NCBI GenBank assembly: GCA_021851985.1
Contig: JAJZOS010000009.1
Coordinates: 1 to 15,432 of the forward strand
DNA: 15,432 nucleotides
Origin: Microcaldota archaeon
Lineage (GTDB): Archaea; Micrarchaeota; Micrarchaeia; Micrarchaeales; CABMGC01
Direction: 5' to 3'
Under the pieces are notes generated by a model that saw nothing but the letters and a program-made list of their open reading frames with translations, was not told the DNA's origin and ran no database searches. Each line of letters begins with the position of its first letter. The stretch's first letter is position 1. The position numbers and the translations under genes are program-made. Below, piece by piece: positions 1-5,260 of the stretch.

Positions 1-163
1 TGAGCTTGAATGTGTTCAATCCTTTATTTGCCTCTAGAAAATCAAGCAACGTTTTATTCGTATGCATTGATATTTGTTTTATTGCATCGGGCAAGAAAGT
101 ATCTGAAGGCTCTGGATTGTTTGTTACACCAGTGCGTTTGAAACGTAACATTTTATCACTCAT
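1..163 (-). CDS. Hypothetical protein, N-terminal part (runs off window start)
   Basis: An open frame of 54 complete codons reads from an ATG at 163 down to base 1 with no stop. The visible protein starts MSDKMLRFKRTGVTNNPEPS and continues with a polar, probably helical stretch (DAIKQIS, LLDFLEANKG). A TATA-like box at 192-200 lies about 30 bp before the ATG, which fits a leaderless archaeal start. I do not recognise the family, and too little is visible to assign a role. No signal peptide or membrane segment is present in this part. Confidence 0.55.
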   Translation of the reverse strand, partial: MSDKMLRFKRTGVTNNPEPSDTFLPDAIKQISMHTNKTLLDFLEANKGLNTFKL

Positions 164-191
164 ATATACATAGCTTAAGGCCATTGTATAA

Positions 192-200
192 TATTTATAA
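192..200 (-). promoter_or_regulatory. TATA-like box of the partial gene at 1-163
   Basis: On the minus strand this reads TTATAAATA, followed about 30 bp later by the ATG at 163. The spacing matches archaeal leaderless promoters. Confidence 0.45.
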
Positions 201-242
201 CTACCCTAACGCTAAATTTTAAGGTAAATACATATTTTCTGT

Positions 243-779
243 TTACTTATGTATCGCCATTACTTTTATCTCAAATATCAAAGTCTTCCCTGCCAACGGC
301 GAGTTGAAATCAACGGTAATGGAATTGGAGTTGATTGCAGTAACCACACCCTGTCCACCAGTGCTTGACGAAACTATTGTGCCTACAGATATTGTCTTAT
401 TTCCCACAACCGACCTTGGGAGACTAACAATGCGGCTCTGATTCACTTCACCATAAGCCTCGGATGGTGTCAAAGTAACATTTTTAACTTCACCCAACTT
501 CATTCCTATAACTGCATTGTCAAATCCAGTTATAAGCTGCCCGCGACCTACGGTGAAATTAAGTGGCTGAGCCCCAAAATTGGAACTGAATATAGTTCCA
601 TTGGTGAATTTTCCAGTATAATAAACGCTTACATTATCCCCAGCTGCAACGGTAGTTTGAGCGGAATTATTACTCACCATATAAATTACAGCTGCAATTG
701 CAATTATAATGATAATTAGAATTAATTTATAATGTAACTGTACGCCATTAGTCATGATTTTCCCATTTTTTCCAGCCAT
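243..779 (-). CDS. Membrane-anchored FKBP-type peptidyl-prolyl cis-trans isomerase
   Basis: A 178-aa FKBP-family prolyl isomerase, expected to speed folding of exported proteins. Residues about 17-36 form one hydrophobic segment (LILIIIIIAIAAVIYMV) that would anchor the protein with its catalytic part outside the cell. The FKBP core starts at about 49 (VSVYYTGKFTNGTIFSS), followed by FTVGRGQLITGFDNAVIGMK and then the flap with GEVKNVTLTPSEAYGE. Residues about 115-165 look like the insert-in-flap chaperone domain of SlyD and archaeal FKBPs (SLPRSV, DFNSPLAGKTL). The usual NHPLAGK here reads NSPLAGK. The ATG at 779 is the first start; no Shine-Dalgarno site is visible. The gene is divergent from the secreted glycosidase at 905, consistent with work at the cell surface, but no co-regulation is shown. 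Confidence 0.9.
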   Translation of the reverse strand: MAGKNGKIMTNGVQLHYKLILIIIIIAIAAVIYMVSNNSAQTTVAAGDNVSVYYTGKFTNGTIFSSNFGAQPLNFTVGRGQLITGFDNAVIGMKLGEVKNVTLTPSEAYGEVNQSRIVSLPRSVVGNKTISVGTIVSSSTGGQGVVTAINSNSITVDFNSPLAGKTLIFEIKVMAIHK

Positions 780-875
780 ATTGGTATTTGTTGCATCGCA
801 ACATAATTAAATATTGCCATGAATTAGATTTATCACTTGATATCTTCGTATAAGCTAGTAAATCCAAGACATGCC

Positions 876-886
876 TTTTTTTATAA
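876..886 (+). promoter_or_regulatory. TATA-like box of the glycoside hydrolase gene
   Basis: A TTTTTTTATAA run is centred about 24 bp before the ATG at 905, consistent with a leaderless transcript. Confidence 0.45.
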
Positions 887-904
887 TGGGTGCAATAATA
901 AAAT

Positions 905-1960
905 ATGCTAAAAAAATCTGTATATTCCATAATTGCAATAGCACTGCTACTAATTGCAGTTGTAATTCTCATTCATATTCCTGGGTTTGCACATACTCCT
1001 GTCTCAAAGCCAAGCGTCCATAATCAAAGCGTGGTACTTGGGGCTGACGGTTCGATAATGAATGCCAGCCAAATAAAAGTGCTTGAATCTTTCGGAGTGC
1101 ATTGGATTAGGCTGGATATATCTGAAAACAAAAGCTTTGAAAGTTACATAACAAATCTTACTGCGAATAATATGAGTGTGCTTGGAATAATAGACTATAG
1201 AACCATGGGCGTGAAGTTTAAAAATATTAATGGCAGCCTAGAATGTGTAAGCAACTGCAATTGGACCCTCAATGACTGGCTTTCAAACGTGTCCGATGTC
1301 GTAAATATGTACCCCCAAATACATGTTTGGGAGATATGGAACGAGCCCCAGTTGCCAATATTCCAAAACGGATTCAACAACGGGAGTGTTTACAACTACT
1401 TCCTGATGCTGCGTGGAGCATATGGCGTAATAAAGAGATATAATCAGTCTGATACAATACTCTGTTTAGGGGGCGATAACATATATGAAGGAGGCAATGC
1501 AATATGGGCCTATGGGTACAACTGGGCAAAAGAGCTTTGGAGTTATGGCGCATCTAGATACTGCAGTGCCATATCACTACATGCATATACTGGATTCACA
1601 TTGATGATGAACCAGAGCTTAGGCAATGGAGTTACAATGGGCTCCATATTTAATGATTCTTTAGACGCTTATGAAAACCTGACTCATAAACCTATATGGA
1701 TTACAGAGATAGGCATACCTTCAAATAACGGCACAGGATTAGGAAATAGGCTTGATAATAGCTATAACAAGCAGGCGATGTTCCTAAATCAGACATTCTC
1801 AATGTTTGCATCAAAACCATATGTAGGTGGGATATTCTGGTTCAATGTCAATGGGCATGTTGATAGCCCGTATAACTTCAGTTTTGGGCTTTTCAACAGG
1901 AGCTTCAGCCCAAAACCATCTGCATATGCATTCGAGAAGGTCTCAGATGCATTGCGATGA
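905..1960 (+). CDS. Secreted or membrane-anchored glycoside hydrolase, clan GH-A fold
   Basis: A 351-aa protein with an N-terminal hydrophobic segment (residues about 7-25) that is a signal peptide or membrane anchor. The rest fits a (beta/alpha)8 glycosidase of clan GH-A. VWEIWNEP carries the acid/base Glu at residue 147, SLHAYTG (His226) is the usual strand-6 motif, and WITEIG carries the nucleophile Glu at residue 268. Both catalytic carboxylates are present, so it should be active as a retaining glycosidase. The family (GH5, GH39 or similar) and substrate cannot be set from this view. Seventeen N-X-S/T sequons (for example N40, N53, N75, N84, N128, N180, N236, N275, N331) spread over the whole ectodomain suggest heavy N-glycosylation. 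The ATG at 905 sits at leaderless distance from a TATA box. Confidence 0.8.
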   Translation: MLKKSVYSIIAIALLLIAVVILIHIPGFAHTPVSKPSVHNQSVVLGADGSIMNASQIKVLESFGVHWIRLDISENKSFESYITNLTANNMSVLGIIDYRTMGVKFKNINGSLECVSNCNWTLNDWLSNVSDVVNMYPQIHVWEIWNEPQLPIFQNGFNNGSVYNYFLMLRGAYGVIKRYNQSDTILCLGGDNIYEGGNAIWAYGYNWAKELWSYGASRYCSAISLHAYTGFTLMMNQSLGNGVTMGSIFNDSLDAYENLTHKPIWITEIGIPSNNGTGLGNRLDNSYNKQAMFLNQTFSMFASKPYVGGIFWFNVNGHVDSPYNFSFGLFNRSFSPKPSAYAFEKVSDALR

Positions 1961-1963
1961 TGC

Positions 1964-2461
1964 ATGAATGGTATTTATTGGTTGTTTTCTAATCATAAAT
2001 TAGGTGTTGGTTTGAGAAAATCCGGAACTGTCAAAATAAGAAGGGCAATTTCAGCGGACGCAGATTCGCTTTTGGAGCTTTATCAGGGTCTTTATCCAGA
2101 ATTAAAAGGGAAGATAAGCTCTTTTAAGCTGCCAAAAGCAGATACGGAAACTTTCATTGCCAATTACGGGGTTGAACCTGCAGGATTTGTGATACTTACT
2201 TTCATATCCTATAGTCAGAAAAAGACTGGCTTCGGATATATAGAAGAATTATTCGTAAAGAAACGCTATCGCAGTCTAGGCATAGGCAAAATGCTTGTAA
2301 ACTCGGTTATCTTATGGTGTAAAAAAAGAGGTTATAACGTAATATTCCTTACGACGCCGAAGACGAACATAGGCGCAATAAAGTTTTACAGGCACCTTGG
2401 ATTCAGAAAGAGCAAGCAGGTTTGGCTGCAATATATAAATAAGAAGAAAAAGAAGCAATAA
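1964..2461 (+). CDS. GNAT-family N-acetyltransferase
   Basis: A GCN5-related acetyltransferase that would transfer an acetyl group from acetyl-CoA to an unknown amine. The family opening is VKIRRAISADADSLLELY. Motif A, with the acetyl-CoA pyrophosphate loop, is RYRSLGIGKML, and the C-terminal motif B is NIGAIKFYRHLGF. The ATG at 1964 lies 3 bp after the glycosidase stop and gives 165 aa, but its first 16 residues (MNGIYWLFSNHKLGVG) do not look like a GNAT start. An in-frame TTG at 2012 has GGTG 5 bp upstream and a TATA-like box at about 1970-1981, and is a serious alternative (149 aa). The substrate is unknown. Being next to the glycosidase may only mean read-through. Confidence 0.85.
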   Translation: MNGIYWLFSNHKLGVGLRKSGTVKIRRAISADADSLLELYQGLYPELKGKISSFKLPKADTETFIANYGVEPAGFVILTFISYSQKKTGFGYIEELFVKKRYRSLGIGKMLVNSVILWCKKRGYNVIFLTTPKTNIGAIKFYRHLGFRKSKQVWLQYINKKKKKQ

Positions 2462-2503
2462 TTTGAGCAATCCTCGAATTATCGTGCATTTGACTTCATA
2501 TAC

Positions 2504-2580
2504 TACGGGTGTTTTAAGAATTTGCCTGCATAATGCTCTGCGCAGCTGTTACAGCAAAAATCTAAGGCTTTGCCGTTTAT
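2504..2580. repeat. 77-bp duplicated 3' end of the PadR-TRASH gene (truncated copy)
   Basis: This block is identical by eye to 4078-4154. On the minus strand it encodes the last 25 residues of the TRASH domain (ending FLKHP), followed here by TAG instead of TAA. It has no start, no regulator domain and no promoter, so it is a dead fragment. Its right edge is the TTTAT at 2576-2580 that directly precedes a solitary hairpin element. Confidence 0.85.
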
Positions 2581-2626
2581 TCGTAGGGCAAGAATACCAC
2601 GATTTTCAATCGCGGGATGAATGCAA
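2576..2626 (+). mobile_element. Solitary IS200/IS605- or REP-like hairpin element, copy 1
   Basis: After TTTAT (2576-2580) comes TCGTAGGGCAAGAATACCAC, then an imperfect hairpin with arms CCACGATT (2597-2604) and AATCGCGG (2608-2615), then GGATGAATGCA. The same order occurs at 7357-7406. Both sides diverge outside this unit, so it is a roughly 45-bp solitary element. GTAG 5' of a palindrome resembles bacterial REP units, and subterminal hairpins plus an AT-rich pentamer target are features of IS200/IS605 ends. No transposase gene is in the window. Confidence 0.55.
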
Positions 2627-2633
2627 GCATGTT

Positions 2634-2693
2634 AGACAAAGCGACTTTGGGACAAAAGTCAGACAAAGCGATAAGTATATAAGTTAAATACTT
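2634..2693. repeat. 11-bp direct repeats around a hairpin, next to a TATA-like dyad
   Basis: AGACAAAGCGA occurs at 2634-2644 and 2661-2671. Between them is a small inverted repeat, GACTTT (2643-2648) and AAAGTC (2655-2660). Just right of it is AAGTAT (2673-2678) and ATACTT (2688-2693) around an AT-rich core. The block lies beyond the 3' end of the antitoxin gene and no plus-strand gene follows. Function unknown. Confidence 0.4.
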
Positions 2694-2721
2694 TTTCTTG
2701 CTTGTTGCGTATAAATGCAAA

Positions 2722-3309
2722 TCATGAAATGTGCCCGTAAACATAGCTCTCATATCTATGTCCAAGCGTTTTTGCATATTTCAAAAGCGTCTTGTTATCC
2801 GAAGCGTTTATGAGCGCATTTTCATAGTCCTTCGGGATTTTTATCCTGAAATAAAAGAAATCCAAAAGGATTTTTTCAGGAACCGACACCGGAACATAAA
2901 TGCCGGAATATTTCAAGTAATCAAAGCCAAAGAAGCCATGCTGGGAAATCCTGTGTATAACTACTCTTGTGTCGTTTATTAATCTGGCTCCTTGATTGGC
3001 TGCAGTGCGTGTTATTATTACCGGATTGGCCTGTTGCGTCCACAACTGCCTTATTGTCATTGCATATCCCATCCCGTAATAAAAAGGTCTGAAGGCAAAG
3101 CCATATGTTGCTTCGTTCTTCTGAAAGGAGTAAACGCCTTTAGCTATGCGATATACGCGCTTGCTTTTGGCTAGGTTGTGAATGAATAAACGCGCGTATT
3201 GACCGCCGCCGCCCATATGTATTATGAAGCGTTTTGCGTCAGCTGTAGTAAATACCTCTTGCTTGGAAAAATAATCCTCAAAGCCCTTCTCATACTTCAT
3301 ACGATCCAT
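2722..3309 (-). CDS. AbiEi-like antitoxin / transcriptional regulator (type IV toxin-antitoxin)
   Basis: A 195-aa protein of the AbiEi / COG5340 type. The N-terminal region (about 15-62; VFTTADAKRFI, then YARLFIHNLAKSKRVYRI and AKGVYSF) has the shape of the family's winged-helix DNA-binding domain. The C-terminal part (ARLINDTRVVIHRIS, IYVPVSVPEKILLDFFYF) matches the family's antitoxin domain. In AbiE systems this protein blocks the nucleotidyltransferase toxin and represses the operon. Its start overlaps the 3' end of the toxin gene by 13 bp, implying translational coupling. M4 at 3300 is an alternative start. The order is toxin then antitoxin, the reverse of bacterial abiEi-abiEii. Confidence 0.8.
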   Translation of the reverse strand: MDRMKYEKGFEDYFSKQEVFTTADAKRFIIHMGGGGQYARLFIHNLAKSKRVYRIAKGVYSFQKNEATYGFAFRPFYYGMGYAMTIRQLWTQQANPVIITRTAANQGARLINDTRVVIHRISQHGFFGFDYLKYSGIYVPVSVPEKILLDFFYFRIKIPKDYENALINASDNKTLLKYAKTLGHRYESYVYGHIS

Positions 3310-3953
3310 CTCTTGATATATTCCAAAAAGCCTGCATAAGATATCACTATTCCAGAATAGACCAGGCTTTTCAATACCTGCTCGTCAACAGGTTTTTCTA
3401 TGGTCTTTATGAATGCAGAAAGTTTTAACCTTACAAAATGGTCGTTGCGGTTAAGTCTGTTGGTTAGCACGTATATGTCATATAAGTCTCGCATGTACCT
3501 CCTGTTAGAATAAGCTTCTATTTTTCTTACCAACAATTCCGTAGGGCTGAGCACTCCAATTGCCATTGTAGATCCGTCTACCTTAACGTAAGGCATTATT
3601 GTGCTTTCGGCAGCTCCCTCCTTCGCCTCTATAAGTAGGCTTGCAGTGCCATTGCCCACCCTAATGTTGGTATTTAGATCTGCATCCCTGCCTTCCAGCT
3701 TCAAGTTGTATTTGGGCAATTTATTTATCAAGCTCTCTACAGAATCATTTTTCATGTAAATATCTATATCTTCAGAAAATCTCATTCCTTCATAGCATCG
3801 CCATATGGCAGTGCCGCCATAAAGCAATGCGCTAGGCTCTATAGAATTATAGATTATCTCCATAACGTAATCTTGTAGCAATGCCAATTCAAGCCTTTTT
3901 CCGCTTAATACGTTACCAATGGGTTCCATATTTAATAAGTAGAAGTTATACAT
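3297..3953 (-). CDS. AbiEii-like nucleotidyltransferase toxin (type IV toxin-antitoxin)
   Basis: A 218-aa DNA polymerase beta-fold nucleotidyltransferase of the AbiEii / COG2253 (DUF1814) type. Motif I is LLYGGTAIWR (Gly46-Gly47), followed by RFSEDIDIYM with the metal-binding Asp62 and Asp64. Motif III/IV residues appear as SPTELLVRKIEAY (Lys144) and RRYMRDLYDIYVL (Arg155, Asp156, Asp159). All key catalytic residues are present, so it should be active. Known relatives nucleotidylate cell targets such as tRNA and cause reversible growth arrest; the target here is unknown. The ATG at 3953 is preceded by a TATA box at 3970-3982, at leaderless distance. M9 at 3929 would be too far from it. Confidence 0.85.
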   Translation of the reverse strand: MYNFYLLNMEPIGNVLSGKRLELALLQDYVMEIIYNSIEPSALLYGGTAIWRCYEGMRFSEDIDIYMKNDSVESLINKLPKYNLKLEGRDADLNTNIRVGNGTASLLIEAKEGAAESTIMPYVKVDGSTMAIGVLSPTELLVRKIEAYSNRRYMRDLYDIYVLTNRLNRNDHFVRLKLSAFIKTIEKPVDEQVLKSLVYSGIVISYAGFLEYIKRWIV

Positions 3954-3969
3954 TATTATAACTTTCGCT

Positions 3970-3982
3970 TATTATATATTTG
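3970..3982 (-). promoter_or_regulatory. TATA box of the AbiE-like operon
   Basis: The minus strand reads AAATATATAATAA, centred about 23 bp before the toxin ATG at 3953. It decides between the two candidate starts. Confidence 0.5.
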
Positions 3983-4008
3983 GATGCAAAAGCTGGAATC
4001 TGATGAAA

Positions 4009-4066
4009 CTGACACCCTCCCACGAATGAAGTTCGTGGGCTTTCTGCGAGGCATTCTGTAAAAGAC
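4009..4066 (-). mobile_element. IS200/IS605-type right-end remnant with hairpin
   Basis: A perfect hairpin with arms CCCACGAA (4019-4026) and TTCGTGGG (4032-4039) and a 5-nt loop. On the minus strand it reads GCAGAAAGCCCACG, the hairpin, then GGAGGGTGTCA, close to the right ends (and omega-RNA 3' ends) of tnpB-carrying IS605-family elements. A short open stretch just upstream on the minus strand (FYRMPRRKP) resembles read-through into such an end. No tnpB or tnpA remains. It lies between the TRASH regulator's stop and the AbiE promoter. Confidence 0.55.
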
Positions 4067-4076
4067 GCAATCAGCC

Positions 4077-4508
4077 TTACGGGTGTTTTAAGAATTTGCC
4101 TGCATAATGCTCTGCGCAGCTGTTACAGCAAAAATCTAAGGCTTTGCCGTTTATCTTAACCCTAACTCCTCCTTTGTATATTTCGCATCTGCATTCGACA
4201 CATTTATCTAGTTTTGGTTTTATTGCCAACTCTATTATACTATCAAATCTGCTAGAGAGCCTTTCTGCAAATTTTTTCCCCTCGTCTGTAAGCAGATATA
4301 CCTGTTTATCTCGTGGACCAGAAGAAGAGAGCTTTACATATTTATGGTCTTTCAGTTCCTTTAAGAATGGATATACCTGTCCGGGACTGGGCGGCACGCC
4401 AATCTTCTGTTCCAATTCCTTCATTATGTCATATCCAGATATGGGTTTATCCTCTAATAACAGCACTACAAAAAACTTTGACAAACTTGCTATTTTTATT
4501 TCAGGCAT
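4077..4508 (-). CDS. PadR-type regulator with C-terminal TRASH metal-binding domain
   Basis: A 143-aa regulator. Residues 5-85 are a PadR-like winged helix (FFVVLLLEDKPISGYDIM, SPGQVYPFLKELKDHKYV, YLLTDEGKKF). Residues 103-140 are a TRASH-type cysteine cluster: C103-x2-C106-x-C108, then CCNSC (C127, C128, C131) and His134. This architecture suits a metal-responsive repressor, with copper or a similar soft metal most likely because the divergent genes include a Cu+ ATPase. A longer frame to 4670 exists, but its extra 54 residues are low-complexity read-through of the promoter. The ATG at 4508 is about 27 bp from a TATA-like box (centre about 4535), so the transcript is probably leaderless. The last 77 bp are duplicated exactly at 2504-2580. 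Confidence 0.85.
   Translation of the reverse strand: MPEIKIASLSKFFVVLLLEDKPISGYDIMKELEQKIGVPPSPGQVYPFLKELKDHKYVKLSSSGPRDKQVYLLTDEGKKFAERLSSRFDSIIELAIKPKLDKCVECRCEIYKGGVRVKINGKALDFCCNSCAEHYAGKFLKHP
4078..4154. repeat. 77-bp duplicated segment, copy inside the intact TRASH gene
   Basis: Identical by eye to 2504-2580. It spans the end of the TRASH coding sequence, with all of CCNSC. The TTTAT at 4150-4154 is followed here by ordinary coding sequence instead of the hairpin element. Confidence 0.85.
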
Positions 4509-4626
4509 ACTAATAATATAATGCAGAAGTATAATAATATATACTATATTAATATGTATAATTAAATATATATCAAAAAATGATATATTTTTATATATGC
4601 TTATGCATATGTATGAAGGTGATATA
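4509..4626. promoter_or_regulatory. Divergent promoter/operator region of the metal locus
   Basis: A 118-bp AT-rich region between the regulator and the YHS gene. It contains a TATA-like box for the minus gene at about 4530-4545, a TATA-like TTTTTATATATG for the plus gene at 4588-4599, and between them a perfect dyad, ATATATCA (4568-4575) and TGATATAT (4581-4588) with a 5-A spacer. The dyad touches the BRE/TATA of the YHS promoter, where a bound repressor would block TBP/TFB. A second short palindrome, ATATTAATAT, lies near 4546-4555. Binding by the PadR-TRASH protein is inference. Confidence 0.6.
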
Positions 4627-4791
4627 ATGAAAGATGTTGTATGTGGAATGAACGTAGAAGAAGATAGCAAGCTCTCAAGCGAACATGACGGGAAGAAGTA
4701 TCATTTTTGCTCGAAGGACTGCAAAGCTAAATTCGACAAGAATCCTGAAGAGTATGCAAAGGGCGGCAAAGGCGACAAGAAATGCTGCTGA
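4627..4791 (+). CDS. Small YHS-domain metal-binding protein
   Basis: A 54-aa cytosolic protein made of one YHS domain. It opens KDVVCGMNVEED (Cys6) and continues HDGKKYHFCSKDCKAKF (Cys28, Cys32) and NPEEYA, followed by a Gly/Lys-rich tail ending in CC (Cys53-Cys54). Similar small TRASH/YHS proteins in archaeal copper operons act as metal carriers or chaperones, and the extra terminal CC would add a thiolate site. An upstream in-frame ATG at 4597 exists, but 4627 has a good Shine-Dalgarno GGTGAT (4618-4623) and a conserved-looking start. It is the first gene of the plus-strand run leading to the copper ATPase. Confidence 0.85.
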   Translation: MKDVVCGMNVEEDSKLSSEHDGKKYHFCSKDCKAKFDKNPEEYAKGGKGDKKCC

Positions 4792-4837
4792 GATTACAAA
4801 ACGTAAAGATATGTCAACTTTAAATGAGATGCATTAA

Positions 4838-5224
4838 GTGGCAAATCGCAGGAAAGAAGACGGACATGTTGAAAAGCCAACCGCAGCGTACTTGCTGGTC
4901 ATGGTAGGAGGGGTTTTTGTGCTGCTTGGAGGCTTTATGACAATCGTTTTTGGGGATCTCTTCGGGGGCATGATGTTACGCTTCGGATACCCTGCCATGA
5001 CTGGCATATTTTCAGTGTTATGGATTATAGGCATAATATCCGGATTGCTCATGATAATATCAGCATCAAGAATAAATAGCCCTAAAAAATCTGTTGTAAC
5101 TGAATGGTCGGTCATAGCGCCGGTCTTTTCCATGATAAGCCTATTTGATATGGGGGGTCTCTGGATAGGATTCATACTAGGTTTTATGGGGAGTATTTTG
5201 GGCATTGCGTATGGGTCATCATGA
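4838..5224 (+). CDS. Small tetraspan membrane protein, function unknown
   Basis: A 128-aa protein with a charged N-terminus (ANRRKEDGHVEK) and about four membrane segments: residues about 17-38, 53-76, and a Gly-rich pair between 90 and 125 (WIGFILGFMGSILGIAYG). The Gly-rich last segment resembles small DUF4064-like archaeal membrane proteins, but I cannot assign a family firmly. A stop codon lies directly before the GTG at 4838 and the next Met is inside the first membrane segment, so GTG is the only sensible start. It sits 46 bp after the YHS gene and 36 bp before the ATPase, so a role in metal export or envelope response is likely by context only. Confidence 0.7.
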   Translation: MANRRKEDGHVEKPTAAYLLVMVGGVFVLLGGFMTIVFGDLFGGMMLRFGYPAMTGIFSVLWIIGIISGLLMIISASRINSPKKSVVTEWSVIAPVFSMISLFDMGGLWIGFILGFMGSILGIAYGSS

Positions 5225-5260
5225 TCCGCAAGCGTATTGACTTTCAAACAAAGGAATTGC

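Noticed and set aside
2463..2687. 74-codon plus-strand ORF
   Set aside because: Its frame runs through the antisense of the duplicated TRASH end and through the hairpin element, so it is a chance ORF.
4597..4626. Upstream start for the YHS gene
   Set aside because: The ATG at 4627 has a strong GGTGAT site and a typical YHS beginning; the upstream ATG lies on the promoter itself.
4509..4670. N-terminal extension of the PadR-TRASH regulator
   Set aside because: The 54 extra residues are Ile/Tyr/Ser-rich read-through of the AT-rich promoter region; the ATG at 4508 gives a normal PadR start with a TATA box at the right distance.
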